Positions 37,619 to 48,380 of a stretch of DNA of 64,000 nucleotides are shown one piece after another. The position numbers and the translations under genes are program-made. The stretch comes from Paramacrobiotus metropolitanus. Taxonomy: Eukaryota; Tardigrada; Eutardigrada; Parachela; Macrobiotidae. Location of the stretch: assembly GCF_019649055.1 (NCBI RefSeq), contig NW_026570255.1:992001-1056000 (forward strand), in the 5' to 3' direction. The notes beneath the pieces were generated by a model. That model saw only the letters and a program-made list of their open reading frames with translations, was not told where the DNA came from and did not search any database. Each line of letters opens with the position of its first letter. Position 1 is the first letter of the stretch.

Positions 37619-39004
37619 ATGGCCTCGACGCACCATGCTCTTCTCGCACCGAATTTCCTGTCCACACCGCGACTTTGCATCAGAACATTTTACGAAGGCA
37701 GATATGACAAATTTTTAGTGGATAGAATCAGCGGCACAGGAATTCTAATTCGGGAATATGTCTTCGACAGGAAGGACGGACATTTGTTAGTGAAGACCAG
37801 TTTCCGGCATGTAACTGGCGAATGGATCCCGTTCGACCGCCTGATCGTGCGGACGGGTGGTTTCTGTATAGGCCTGCGCTGAAGCTCGGACTTGGATTCG
37901 GAGTTGGATTACTTAAAAAAAATTTGGACTTGGATTACTTAAACTTGGACTTGGATTACTCAAACTTGGAGTTGGATTACTCAAACTTGGATTTGCCTTG
38001 GATTACTCAAACTTGGATTACGTTCACATATTGTTTTCTCGTGCGCATTCTTAGGTTATTCTCAGGATATTACTAGGTATTCCTGGGCACTTCTCAGGTA
38101 ATCCTTAGGTATTGTTTGGTATTCTTCTTAGGCATTCATAGGTATTCTTCTTAGGTATTTTTAGGTATTGTTTCTTAGGTTTTCTTAGTTATTCTTAGGT
38201 ATCGTAAGATTTCCTAGGTTCTTCTTAGGTTCCTAAGAAACCTAAGAAAAACCTAAGAAAACCTAAAGAGCACCAAGAAGAAACCTAAGAACCTAGGAAT
38301 AACCTGAGAATAACCTAAGAATGCGCACGCGAAAACAACATATGCACGTAATCCAAGTTGAGTTATCGAAGTTCCAGTTTGGGTAATCCTAATCCAACTC
38401 TCAGCGCGGGCCCGAGTTATCCAAGGCAAATCCAAGTTTGAGTAATCCGACTCCAAATCCAGCTCCAAAGTCTGAGTAATCCAAGTCCAAGTTTGAGTAA
38501 TCCAGCTCCAAGTTTTAGTAATCGAAGTCCAAATTTGAATAATCCAACTCCGAATCCAAGTCCGAGCTTCAGCGCGGGCCTTCTGTGTAAACGCTGCGCT
38601 GAGCATCGGTTGCTGGATGATCCGGCGCCCCAGCGTGCCGCTGTTCAGGCTGGGTGCCGATCAGCCACCCGTCTGGTTGCCGGCACGCCAGCTGCAGTTG
38701 CACATATACAGGCGCTACAGTAACCGTTCCTGGTGGCTGCGGCGGGTTGTGGTAAGCGTGAGTGCGGAGAGCGCGAAGTATCTTATCGGGGGAAGATGTA
38801 CGCTCTCGCGTGCAGCAGCGCTACTGCTACCGCGGAATTGGACGCCGAGGGGCCAACGTGACTCAGGAGAACTTCCGCAAAACGGTTGTACAGCTAGAGC
38901 CGCGGGTGGCGGAGACGTTGCAGACCTGTCTGCCGTCTCGTGAGTTTCATGTAGAATGGCTAGAAGATACGCGAACACTTATCACGTACGGCCATAGTCA
39001 GTGA
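37619..39004 (+). pseudogene. Host gene of unknown function, first exon split by a foldback element
   Basis: Start ATG 37619 (context GCCATGG). The reading frame runs to 37870, meets the 710-bp foldback insertion (37871-38580), and continues in the same frame from 38590 to 38751, where a donor GTG|GTAAGC opens a 64-bp intron. Exon 2 is 38816-39004 (acceptor CTCTCGCGTGCAG), stop TGA, then AATAAA at 39050. Without the insertion the protein would be about 200 residues: an N-part with aromatic and basic residues (FYEGRYDKFLVDRISGTGI, IREYVFDRKDGHLL), then an Arg-rich middle. Its style resembles exon 1 of the F-box-type genes (IPFDRLIV against IVPIERL). As it stands the insertion brings stops, so the copy is probably inactive unless the insertion is spliced out, for which I see no good sites. 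Confidence 0.55.
37871..38580. mobile_element. Foldback element, 710 bp, with 9-bp target duplication
   Basis: Nearly the whole element is one imperfect palindrome. The arms start GGCCTGCGCTGAAGCTCGG and end in its reverse complement. Inside each arm lie tandem repeats of about 23 bp (ACTTGGATTACTCAAACTTGG on the left; its complement on the right), and the centre is TTCTTAGGTATT repeats meeting AACCTAAGAA repeats near 38235. It is flanked by TTCTGTATA (37862-37870) and TTCTGTGTA (38581-38589), a 9-bp target duplication with one change. Long repeat-filled arms and 9-bp targets fit Foldback/Mutator-like DNA elements. No transposase. Confidence 0.8.
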
Positions 39005-39049
39005 CCGCATGGAGCTTCTAAGCCGCGGCCCGTTAAGAAAAGGGCCCTG

Positions 39050-39055
39050 AATAAA
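39050..39055 (+). promoter_or_regulatory. Poly(A) signal AATAAA
   Basis: AATAAA 46 bases after the stop of the gene interrupted by the foldback element. It supports 39004 as the true gene end. Confidence 0.55.
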
Positions 39056-39327
39056 TCGAACGTCTCACGGGCGCTGATGCACACGAATGGTTATTCTGGG
39101 TTAAACGTTTTCTCCCCTCTCCACCAAATATGGTGTCGCCCTTCACTTAAACAGGTGAATAGTGATAGCAACTAACAAATGTTTTGGTACTGCTCTAACA
39201 TAGGTTTGGTACTGCTCGGCTCGGTATATTCAGCATGAGGTATGTTACTGTTATTTAGCAAGATTATTAAACAGCCATCAATTTGTTGGTGTTATTTATA
39301 CCGAACTGCAGGTGAAAACAAAACCAG

Positions 39328-40088
39328 ATGCCCTCTTTACGCGTTCCGGCCGAGCGACCGATGCCACCTAAATGGCCACACGTGATCCTGTACGTTGATT
39401 GCCGCGAGCCAACGAGGTCAGACAGCGACAGCGTTCACTTACTCATACAAACCGTCATTGTTTCGTATCTCAGTTCTCAACATGTACGACCGTATACTGT
39501 TGCAAAGGTAACCTGTTCTTCCTCTTCGCCCTAATGTTGGTTGACTCTGGCAACCGTTGAATGCCTTATTTGCAGAGTTTCTACGAACTGGAAAGCAGCT
39601 GTGCGATCCCCAGTCCTGGGGGTGATACAGTTATATCCCATCGATATTATCGACAGGAAACCGCCCATGATTTAGCCTACCGCCTTCAAATGTCCGAGAC
39701 CTGTAATACTACAGTCGTTCATCTCACGGGGCATTGGCAGGATTTCTTGGCTCCGGTCGCTATAATTCTCTCCTACATGTCCGTCAAATTAGACTGACTG
39801 GTCATTGCGGACAACGAATTCCCCGACAACAAATATGTATTTACTTCCGAAGCCAAACGTCTGCCGGACATGTGCTGGCATATTGCCATGAGCGATATGG
39901 CTGGCACTTTTGGCAGGGCTTGGTTGATTAGCTTCGACTTCACATACGCGTTTACCGCTGGAGCATCCCACGATCTGCTAATAGCGTTTTTTAATCACCT
40001 TATTGAAGTGGCGAACTCAGTTCAGAAAGAGGAATACACGGAGATACAGTCGCGCATCGCCGCTTTGTCCGAGCAGTCACGAATTTAA
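39328..40088 (+). CDS. Host gene of unknown function, two exons, one in-frame TGA
   Basis: Exon 1 39328-39507 (60 codons, donor AAAG|GTAACC), 68-bp intron, exon 2 39576-40088 (acceptor TTATTTGCAG, stop TAA). Phase is 0 at the junction. A second ATG at 39361 is an equally good start. The frame of exon 2 is crossed by a single TGA at 39795-39797. Coding character continues without change on both sides (LAPVAIILSYMSVKLD, stop, LVIADNEFPDNKYVF), so it may be a TGG-to-TGA change, a sequencing error, or the mark of a young pseudogene. About 230 residues in full. The second half is helical (LLIAFFNHLIEVANSV). No family recognised; possibly in the same lineage-specific group as its neighbours. Confidence 0.55.
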
Positions 40089-40223
40089 AAACGCGCAGTG
40101 GAAAAACTGTTGTTTATGTTTTACGCGGTGAGTTGTTAATTGCAGTGTTATTACGTGAGGTCAGTATTTACTGTTTCTTCCAACCTCCGTTTGGAGAACG
40201 TTGTTAAACGGTTGTCGCGTCAT

Positions 40224-40988
40224 CTACCTGTTAAGCTGCTGCCGTCTGATATGTAATCGAGTTCCATCTGTAAAAAGCAGAGCGGATATATCGCAACCCA
40301 GTGTAAAATGCAGACGAACAAATTCTTCAGTAATGTTGCTCATTGCAGATGAAGAGTCCAGGTCCCACAAAATCTGAAGGATCTCACAACGGTTGCTTTG
40401 GAAAGGATGCCGCGAAAGCACTTAGTCCTCAAAAGCTTGTCACTGTGGCCCAGTCTGTGGGCAGAGGATCCCGGAGGCGATGTTCTGGGCCATGATTAGT
40501 GAGATGACTTTGAAACTGGGATGGAATCAGAATTTACGTCCTCTCGGGTCATTCTCTCGGGTTTCAGCGCCGACTTTGTTGCGGTCATTAAGTTGTTCGC
40601 CACAAAAGCCATCAAACAGTTATGAGAAACGACTAAATTTGCGGAAAATGCTAATAACAGGGTGGCTTCTCTGAAATAGCAAACGTGATACGTTTGGGTT
40701 GTTTCCCAACGAATACTCTTGCGAAGCATGCCTGTCATTAACCGAGTTTCACCAACCCAGCGCGACTTTTGCAGAGTCATTGGGAGCACAAGCCTTGCGT
40801 CGGCCCGCCATAATACCGTAAGATCGAGTCTTATCGACGCTAATTGACAACCGTACAATCAGGCGTGCCGAGGGTATAAGAGGCGCAGCGTGCCTAGCCA
40901 TTGTCATTTGAAATGAGACAGTAGCGCGATACATATAGGACTGCTTTACAAGCATATGCAAAACTTCATTCGGAATCAGATCAAACAA
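40224..40988 (-). pseudogene. Possible decayed F-box-type gene fragment
   Basis: Minus-strand frames 40749-40988, 40496-40858 and 40224-40421 follow one another with a more coding-like composition than the flanks. The first opens with FDLIPNEVLHMLVKQSYMYR, which loosely resembles the start of an F-box (LPNEVL..IL). No splice pattern joins the pieces convincingly. It is either a remnant of the local gene family or noncoding. Confidence 0.28.
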
Positions 40989-42036
40989 CTTCGCTTAATG
41001 TCGTTTTCCTTTTAATTATATATATTTATTGTTGTTTACTATAACAACAGCTAAATAAGTTATACTTCCATATGTATGGAAGTAATCTAATATATAGCTT
41101 CTACTGTACCAAATTCATTATTTTGGATTTAGTCTGTTGTCGTATTTTTGAATTGTGCTTACAGTAAGTAAGTATGCTCCAGTAAATTTTCTAAACAGAA
41201 TGTGAATTAACGACGATTGTTTTTAGCTTTGGTTTTATTAGCCAGTTTGATTATGACTGAGATATCCAGTACTTAATGTTACAGAGTAATGTTAGTACTT
41301 GCTGTTACTACTCGACACTCTAACAATCTGCTTAAAATTCTCAAAACTAGTTCAGTTTTGTATAAAATTTAAAAAATGGGTAATAAATCGTAGAAAAGTG
41401 CTAATATATTACATAAGTCGTAAATATAATTTAATATTTCTAACAACTGCAAGTGAACATACGATGTATGTTATTGCTAAAAAGTAAAAACTGGTCATAA
41501 ATCGTTTTTCACAAAGGTTGTAGCGACAAAAAAACGACGCTCACACATCACGTTCTGTACAAGAGTAGATCGAAAGCCATTCAAGTACAGCGAAGTCGCC
41601 GCCCTGGCCACGTGTATATGGCAAGAGCTATAACTTGGGACATTGTTTGCTTTTGCAGAAAACGGAGTGTGACATTTTACTGGTATTGCTAAAATTGTTA
41701 AGATTAGTTTAGTTTTGTAGTAAATTTTGTGCTGAATAAGTTCTCTTTGATCGTACTTAGAAAAAAAACAGGTAGAAGAGGGTATACTCGTTGCAATGTG
41801 GATTTCACTGATGTTTTTCCCATAGACGCATATGCTTAACCTTGCGGAATGTCTCAATCCAAATGACACAATAGAGCCGAAATCACACCTCATTAGCGAT
41901 TGTACCGTTGTCAATTAATAGGTACTTTCAGTTCTGACTGCCTTATGATAATGCAGCCCAACGGACTGTGCGTCATGCTCCTATGTGTCATTCAGAGATA
42001 ACGCAAGCGTTGTGCATTGGTTTGTTGCAACAGTCA
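40989..42036. other. AT-rich intergenic DNA
   Basis: No supportable gene. A 9-bp inverted repeat ACTTCCATA..TATGGAAGT lies at 41064-41083. A minus-strand open frame of 139 codons at 41495-41914 has no recognisable features and is probably chance. Confidence 0.4.
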
Positions 42037-42044
42037 ACACATGC

Positions 42045-42831
42045 TAGAGCCCGGCACGAGCCGAGCAGCTCGGCTCGGCTCGCGAGCGCTCGGTGCTCGC
42101 GAGCACTTCGAGCGAGCAGGCGCTGTTTTGCAAATTTATGAACGAGCCGAGCAACAGGAAAAAAATATGCGAGCGAGCCGAGCGAGCGGGATCGCCGGGT
42201 GCGACCATCACGAGCTTACAGGCTAACTTCATGCGAACAAAAAGAGTTCCTGCGTAAAAATTAGCTGGACCAAGCTGAAAAAAGTCGTAAATCACCGACA
42301 CCTTTGCGCTTCGCGCGAACTAGTGTTGCTGGGAGTCGGGAGTCTTGGGGCTAAGTAACGATAATCCGTAACCAACAAAGACATCATTGAACCGGTTCCT
42401 TAATTCCTTTATAGCTTGGTAAACGATTCAGACATTTTTATTGCATTTCAAAATACACAAGAAAACGGGAATCAGTTCAAATTTCAGCGAAAAAACAAAG
42501 TTATAAAAAATGAACAGCCAATGTGGAAAAGAAGTTATTTTAGATACCCTTTTTTGACCAAGTTTTTGCTTTTTGGAGTGACCAAAATTTTGGAGTATCT
42601 AATTTGCGCAAACAAACTTGTAACGTTAAATTATCTCCGCTCACGAGCAAGCCGATTTGCAAAAATAAGAGTACGAGCGAGTCTAGCGAGCGACAACAAA
42701 GTAAAATTGAAAAACGAGCGAGCCGAGCGAGCGGCGGGTCGGCGGCCGCGAGCGAGCTGAACGAGCGGAAAGTTTAGGCAAGTGAAAACGAGCGAGCCGA
42801 GCAGCACTTTTGCTGCTCGTGCCGGGCTCTA
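42045..42831. mobile_element. Non-autonomous hAT-type element, 787 bp
   Basis: Perfect 17-bp terminal inverted repeats TAGAGCCCGGCACGAGC, flanked by an exact 8-bp target duplication ACACATGC (42037-42044 and 42832-42839). Both features fit the hAT superfamily (TAGAG-type ends, 8-bp targets). The subterminal 100 bp on each side are filled with GAGCGAGCCGAGC-type repeats, which may be transposase binding sites. The middle is AT-rich. No transposase frame. Confidence 0.88.
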
Positions 42832-42856
42832 ACACATGCCCACTTTAAGGCAACAT

Positions 42857-42900
42857 TGCCCAACGGTAAATCTAATCTCGACTAGATTTTCCGTTGGGCA
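42857..42900. repeat. 44-bp hairpin
   Basis: TGCCCAACGGTAAATCTA (42857-42874) pairs with TAGATTTTCCGTTGGGCA (42883-42900), one mismatch in an 18-bp stem with an 8-base loop. Possibly a tiny MITE or structured RNA. It sits directly beside the hAT element. Confidence 0.6.
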
Positions 42901-43502
42901 TCGTTGACTTATCCATGCATTGCGCGTGTTACACGCTGTAGACGGTGAGTGCAATGGACTCTACTGCCCCGTTAATAGTAATAATAATAAACTTAATACC
43001 GTGCTATCGACGCTATGTAATAACAAATTTAGATCCAACATAATTACGAACGCAGAGTGATGCGTATGCTACCATTAATAATTTAATGACTTCGAGACGG
43101 CATTATTTACTAATTAGGCCGTAATTCCCGCAATAATTAATAATTAGGACATATTTAAGCTAATTAGATAGTCATTCAAGACGGCGGTGGCTAGCTTTAC
43201 TGATGTATTAAAGGTAACTTAGGGTAATTAAGCTAATCAGGCAGTAAATTCACGCTCTCATTAACAATATCGAGCTTATGATAAATCTAACTTATCACAA
43301 GCTGGGGCATTCATTTATCGCAGCCGTTACCGTTGCTCTGTTATCGCATTATTGGATAGTTTTTCTATGAGTCAAATGTGATTACTCATGGTTTTGACTT
43401 ATCGTAAGTTAAACTTACCATAAGTCAGAGTGTGCTGAAATTCCTTAATATAATTATATGCTACTATCTATGCCAAATCATCAGTAACTTGGATTTACAC
43501 AT
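42901..43502. other. AT-rich intergenic DNA with a 16-bp inverted repeat
   Basis: No gene. TGACTTATCGTAAGTT / AACTTACCATAAGTCA forms a hairpin at 43395-43426, one mismatch. Related strings (CTTATGATAAATC, TTATCACAAG) occur near 43265-43300. Confidence 0.45.
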
Positions 43503-43640
43503 ATGTATCTGCAAAGCGAAAACGTTCGTGGTGGTTTCCCTGTTGGGCCTGGTCTGGCGCCGATCGGCGCTGGCATCCTGGAGGCTGCCCTGTACTGGTT
43601 CTGCCAGACCAACAAAGGTCATTACTTCGTCAACGTCTGA
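43503..43640 (+). CDS. Small ORF, 45 codons, GC-rich
   Basis: ATG 43503 to TGA 43640. It encodes a Gly/Pro-rich start (GGFPVGPGLAPIGAGI) and a hydrophobic helix-like part (LEAALYWFCQTNKGHYF). It stands out as GC-rich in AT-rich surroundings and may be an exon of an unseen gene or a relic. No family recognised. Confidence 0.28.
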   Translation: MYLQSENVRGGFPVGPGLAPIGAGILEAALYWFCQTNKGHYFVNV

Positions 43641-43827
43641 AATTGCCGCCGCGTCAAAGTCTGAAATTGTCAACGCCGCTTGGTATCGAAATTCTTGAAA
43701 TTTTTTTGGCTTTCGTTTGAGACATCGCTTGATGGTTTTCGTTGGGAAATGCGCCAGGAACAAGCGTTCGGATTCTTGCGCGTTTTCTGTTTATTGGTCA
43801 TCTGGTCCTGGTCATTTATTTACCCGC

Positions 43828-43865
43828 GCACGAACCAGCCTTCCTGGACGAAGGCTGGTTCGTGC
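43828..43865. repeat. Perfect 16-bp hairpin with 6-base loop
   Basis: GCACGAACCAGCCTTC, loop CTGGAC, GAAGGCTGGTTCGTGC. Very stable. It is not at the end of any visible gene. Could be a folded small-RNA precursor or the core of a lost element. Confidence 0.65.
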
Positions 43866-43897
43866 ACGGCAGGAAGGACGGGAACACGCTAGAGTGA

Positions 43898-45600
43898 GTA
43901 TAGTTATATAGACAGACCAGTAAATAACCCTTGGCGAACGCTGCGAAAGCTGCGAACATGGGAAATTCTAACCCGGTTGCTTGTTGATTATAGTTACTTA
44001 GACTGAACTGTATATTATTATTTTTTTTTGAGTGATTTTATTCGGCTTCGGCCAGCATACATAACAAATCGCCTGCGCAGGTTTACACTAATTAAAAGCA
44101 TCAAATTTTTAAACATTAAAAAAACATGTTTAAAAATGTAAATTATTCTGTAAAATGTAAAATGTAAATTATTAACCGGATATACTTGTTTGAAACATGC
44201 CACTATTTATGGCTACTTTGAAAATTTTTTCTGTGCCTTGTTTTGGTCCGTTTTAGAAGTGTATAGGCTCATTAGAAAGCTAAAAAATCGCGCTTTTTAA
44301 CAGATAGATTTTCAAAAGCAGCGCTAAAAGCACAAATGTTAGAAACATTTTTATGTTGCGTTTGCCCTTAAAAAATCCCATCCAAGCAGTAAATGAAACA
44401 TCTTCAGGTTTGATGTTTTCAGTTGAAACATAAAATTATTTTACATACTGGGTTTATTTGAAAAAAACTTTGAATGAAAAGTTAAAAAGATGTGAATTTT
44501 TAAACTTAGAACTAATTGTTCTTACCGATAAAACCACTGAGCGCTGGAGTTCGAAAGATTCTATCGCAAAACCAAGAAAACCCAGTATGTAGAATAATTT
44601 TCTGTTTCCAGTGGTACCAAGAACATCCAATTCCATTGCGGCAATGGAATACAAAACGCGTAGAACTGTCCAAATATTATTCCTAGTAAATTAGGGTTGT
44701 GTTTCGAAAATGGTCCGCTGCATCGGTGCACGAGTTTGAGGAGACAACCACGCTACCTGAAGGCTGCGCATGGCGTTCACGAAATCGCAGCCTGCACACA
44801 GACATAGCGCTACGCAGACACGCAGCCCGCGTGCGGTTGGGTACACTTTGATTCGAAATGTGGTGGCAGCTACGTGAATCGAACCGTGCTGCTGCACCCG
44901 TGCGTCATTTTAGACCCCCGGTACTTTTTGGTTTTAGACAGATTTCTGTTTCTGTTCAGTTTCTATGCTTTTCAAAAGATCTCTCATTTTAAAGAGCATT
45001 TTTTTCTATTCTACAAAACGTAGTTACTGTAACTTCTCTAGGAATGAAGCAAAACAAATAGATCGCCTTAAACTGTAAATTATTCTTGGCGAATGCGGCG
45101 AAAGCTGCGAATTCTGCGAATATGGGAAAATCAACCTCGGCTTGCTATAGTGTATAGTTATATAGACTGACCAGTAAAACAATAACCCTTGGCGAACGCT
45201 GCGAAAACTGTGAACATGAGGATTGAGGAATTCTTACCCGGTTGCTTGTTGAACCCGTATCCCGTAACCCATTTCCGTAACGGGTTACCGTTACCGTTAC
45301 GATAACGGGTTACCGTTACCGTTTCCGTATTGGGTTACCGTTACCGTTACCGTAACGGGTTACCGTTACCGTTACCGTGACGGCTTACCGTTATTGTTAC
45401 CGTAACGGGTTACCGTTACCGTGACGGGTCCCCGTTACCGTAACGGGTTACCGTCACCGTCAGCAGACTCATAGCGTGTATTACCAAATTTATGTTTTGT
45501 GGATCGACATATAAAAAAAAGCATAAAAAAATGGCGGGAAATGAGGAATCAGTAAAGCTGCGAGTATGGGAAATTCTAGCTGGGTTGGCTAGTGGCATTC
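43898..45600. repeat. Dispersed 90-bp repeat, four copies
   Basis: A block running GTATAGTTATATAGAC..CCAGTAAA..CCTTGGCGAACGCTGCGAAA..GGAAATTCTAACCCGGTTGCTTGTTG is nearly complete at 43898-43986 and 45152-45251, and partial at 45085-45148 and about 45554-45595. The intervening 43990-45080 contains no gene that I can support. A GC-rich patch at 44700-44920 has only short frames. Confidence 0.6.
45252..45470. repeat. Minisatellite of GTTACC / CGTAACGG units
   Basis: About 220 bp built from GTTACC hexamers and the palindromic joint CCGTAACGGGTTACCG, repeated six to seven times at a spacing near 30-36 bp. Each palindromic joint can extrude a small hairpin. It starts exactly where a copy of the dispersed 90-bp repeat ends. 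Confidence 0.8.
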
Positions 45601-45604
45601 ACGT

Positions 45605-46030
45605 GTATTCCTACTGACTTCTGCAAAGTTACTAAGTTACTGCGAGGTTCTACTCCACATACTCCACCCTAGTACGTTTAACTGGACCTGTTAAAGCTCT
45701 GTTATGTCTTCCCTCTTCACTCACAATGCTCTACACACTGGAGCATGTTGGGTACAATGAAGTTAATACGGTGTTACCCTGCATACCTACTGGCTTAATG
45801 GGTTAATGCGAAGTTCCGAGGTTCTACTTCACATACTCCACCCAGTAAGCTTAGCTACATGTGTTAACACCCAGCTATTCCATCCCTCTTCACTCAACAT
45901 GTTCCCCGCATCGGAGCATGTTGAGTACAGTAAAGTTGTACGCAACATGCTACTCAACATGCTCCGTACAATTCCACTACATTCCTCAACATGCTCCGTA
46001 CGTTAATACCACTGCTTATATGGGGTTACT
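45605..46030. repeat. Imperfect direct duplication with CAACATGCTCCG repeats
   Basis: The block CCTACTG..AAGTT.C..GAGGTTCTACTCCACATACTCCACCC occurs near 45618 and again near 45788. CTCAACATGCTCCG or its reverse complement occurs five or six times at 45740-46000, giving several inverted pairs. No gene. Confidence 0.6.
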
Positions 46031-46053
46031 GATCTCATTCTTTACCCTCTCTG

Positions 46054-47854
46054 GTTTTTGCAACTATGTCTGGCGCTTTGCCTTGTGCGATTCTCATAAA
46101 TTAGTGCTAACCGTTGTCTTTGATCATGTACAGACTGTAGATATCAAGTGAAATGACTAACTGGATAGGGCATGATGCCTGATAGTACCGTGTTAAAAAT
46201 CCACCGTATGGTCGGTCAGACTCAGTGTAGAAGTTATTATGTTTTTTTCAAAGTATTCTAATGCGTTCTGCAATAACAGTACATATTGTATGGCAAGTTA
46301 TAGAATTAAAACAACAATGTTCCATTCAGTGCACATTATGCACGTTTATACGCTAATTAAACACATTCGAGTCTTCCTGCTGGCGACGGCACTGGCGGTT
46401 AACCCTCCAACGCTCACTACCCAAAGGGGTGAGAGTTTCTTTGTGAAAACTTGGATTTCCCGATGAAAAAATTTAATTAAGAAATGGAATTTTTTGTATG
46501 CTTGTACAGACCATAGGTCACCGGCGGTGACCTCGGTGTTTAGCAACGCCAATGGGCGTAGACGGTCCTAATCGTGAAAACCTTTAATTCTATAATAATT
46601 TGGCGAACAACAACTGACCAAAATAAAAACGTCCATCGTATAGTCCATAAAGAGGACTTCAAAACAAGGGTATTGCAGTGGTCAGTAAACTGACCGCTGG
46701 TCAGCAAAAATTGGAAAATAAAAGAAACGGTTTTTTTTGCATGATGTAGTAATTGGTGAACAACTGGACACAACAATTACAGCACTTTCAACAATCGAAT
46801 TCTCAAAATAACCATTACGTTTCTTACAACATATCGCATAACAGTCTTTATGCTACGCCGAGCTGCCTTTACACCATGCGTGCAGGCACTTTTCATGGAT
46901 GTTGCCCATGCGTTTGCATCGGACATTAGCGCACTTGCTACTGGACTGTGCTACTGGACGGTCCAGTAGCACGTGCGGTAGTGATGCGCAGAAGCTCACA
47001 TCAGCAGTTCTGGAAGCAGCAGCCGGCGTCACGAACGCAGCATCGGCTGGAAGCTATTAATACACCAGGCGCAAGGGTCATTACTGACTGCCGGCTATAT
47101 GTTTATTGGTGTCGTCCACGGCTACAGGAGACTGACGTAATTTTTTTCTGCACACCATCACCGCTATAAGGTCCGGGTAGTGTAAACTGCAGTAGATCGC
47201 AAGATGCGCAAGGCCGACTGTAGGGTTGTCATGCCGATTAGTGGTAATGCACTACTGCAGATTACGAAACATGGCTGCCACGCTCTTTCATCTTGAAGGT
47301 TTCGTTGTCCAGAAACGACCAACGATTAGTTGGTTTGACGGCCATAGCCGACCGCCAAGGGTGCCGCTGAACTAAATCGTTTTTGTAAGAGTTCCGGCAA
47401 GCAGAACCACGTGGAGCCTGTTAGAAGTCCGAGCCAACAAGGCCTTATCGGATTTACATAACCATAACAATGTCGTAATTGCGCCCGCCCGTACTTCAGG
47501 ACCATACATGCCCAATGGTGTCTGCACGCAACACGATTCTTTGATGGACTGTGGCCATCCACTGTTTAAATTTCAGAACCGCTGATAATAACTACATAAT
47601 AAAGCATTAATGATAGTACATTTCTGAATTATCTCAAATTAATTGACTCAGTGGCTAATTAGTTAATTAGCAGGACCTACGGGAGGTCAGAAAGTTCGAA
47701 ATTAGCGACTTTCGCGACCTCGTGGTTCTTGAGGGACTTAAGATTCCAGTTTGGTTTGTTTTTTTATTGTTGCTGTAAGGTCTCGTAACGCTAATTACGT
47801 TATCAGATATCGATTAATTGTTGTTGTTCATTAACAAAAACATTTTGAAGACGC
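46054..47854. other. Flank of the second giant element, no gene seen
   Basis: Repeated at 51259-53053. It holds only short frames. Notable are the palindrome AGGTCACC-GGC-GGTGACCT (46515-46533), a TGGTCAG..CTGACC inverted pair near 46680, and a 12-bp inverted repeat GTGCTACTGGAC/GTCCAGTAGCAC (46948-46972). It could be the body of an older element. I recognise no transposase. Confidence 0.45.
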
Positions 47855-48200
47855 TGTGAGACGAGGCTTCACTAGCGTTCACGTCCGTGGCGCTAGGCCT
47901 GATTGGCCTTTGGATTACGGTCTGTGTTGTGTCTCGCTCTGATTGGCTTGAGTTGTGTCAGTGGGCGCGGCATAGCACGTGCTGCACACTGTAGAATTGG
48001 CTCTACGATTGACGATCGAGCTGCGCCGATCATTATGTTGATTTCTGTTGTGCAGATTTTCAATATTATTAAAGTTAGCAATTAGCGGTGCGACGTCTTG
48101 TGTTTCCGCATAGCTCGCAATACATATCGCATTGCTCGCTCCACGGGATCTATTCCGTTTAGGTCGCCGTCTCTGGATCACAGTTGGATCTAGCATTAGA
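47855..48200 (+). repeat. LTR of the second element (first copy)
   Basis: 346 bp, related to but clearly diverged from the LTR of the minus-strand element. Shared landmarks are TTCACTAGCGTTCAC, CTCTGATTGGCTTGAG, AGCACGTGCTG and the TTAGA end before the primer site. The same LTR recurs at 53054-53399. Confidence 0.9.
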
Positions 48201-48211
48201 TGGTAGCAGAG
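48201..48211 (+). promoter_or_regulatory. Primer-binding site, initiator tRNA-Met (first copy)
   Basis: TGGTAGCAGAG directly after the LTR, the same primer choice as the minus-strand element. Confidence 0.85.
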
Positions 48212-48380
48212 CCGACAGCGGTTCTCTGATTGATTTGATTTGTGTCAGGCATATTTGGCCTGTTATCCGACGTGAAACCCGTGACCAGTAAGGCACAGGT
48301 CTGTCCTACAGCAAAGCGCACACCACAAGCGGTGCAGTTTCCCCCATTGGACGCGGATTTCCAGCTTCGGTTTTCGGTAC

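Noticed and set aside
41495-41914. 139-codon minus-strand gene
   Set aside because: AT-rich surroundings, no domain pattern, no splice or poly(A) context. Chance open frame is the simplest reading.
45252-45470. Interstitial telomere repeat from the TTACC-type hexamers
   Set aside because: The hexamer GTTACC is not a known animal telomere unit, and the array is interrupted by palindromic joints.
46396-46420. piggyBac end beginning TTAACCCTCCAACGC
   Set aside because: No matching inverted end followed by TTAA could be found within several kb, so there is no second boundary.
47326-47562. Tc1/mariner transposase fragment in the flank of the second element
   Set aside because: The minus-strand peptide has no DDE or DDD motif, no NPIENLW-type signature and no inverted ends.
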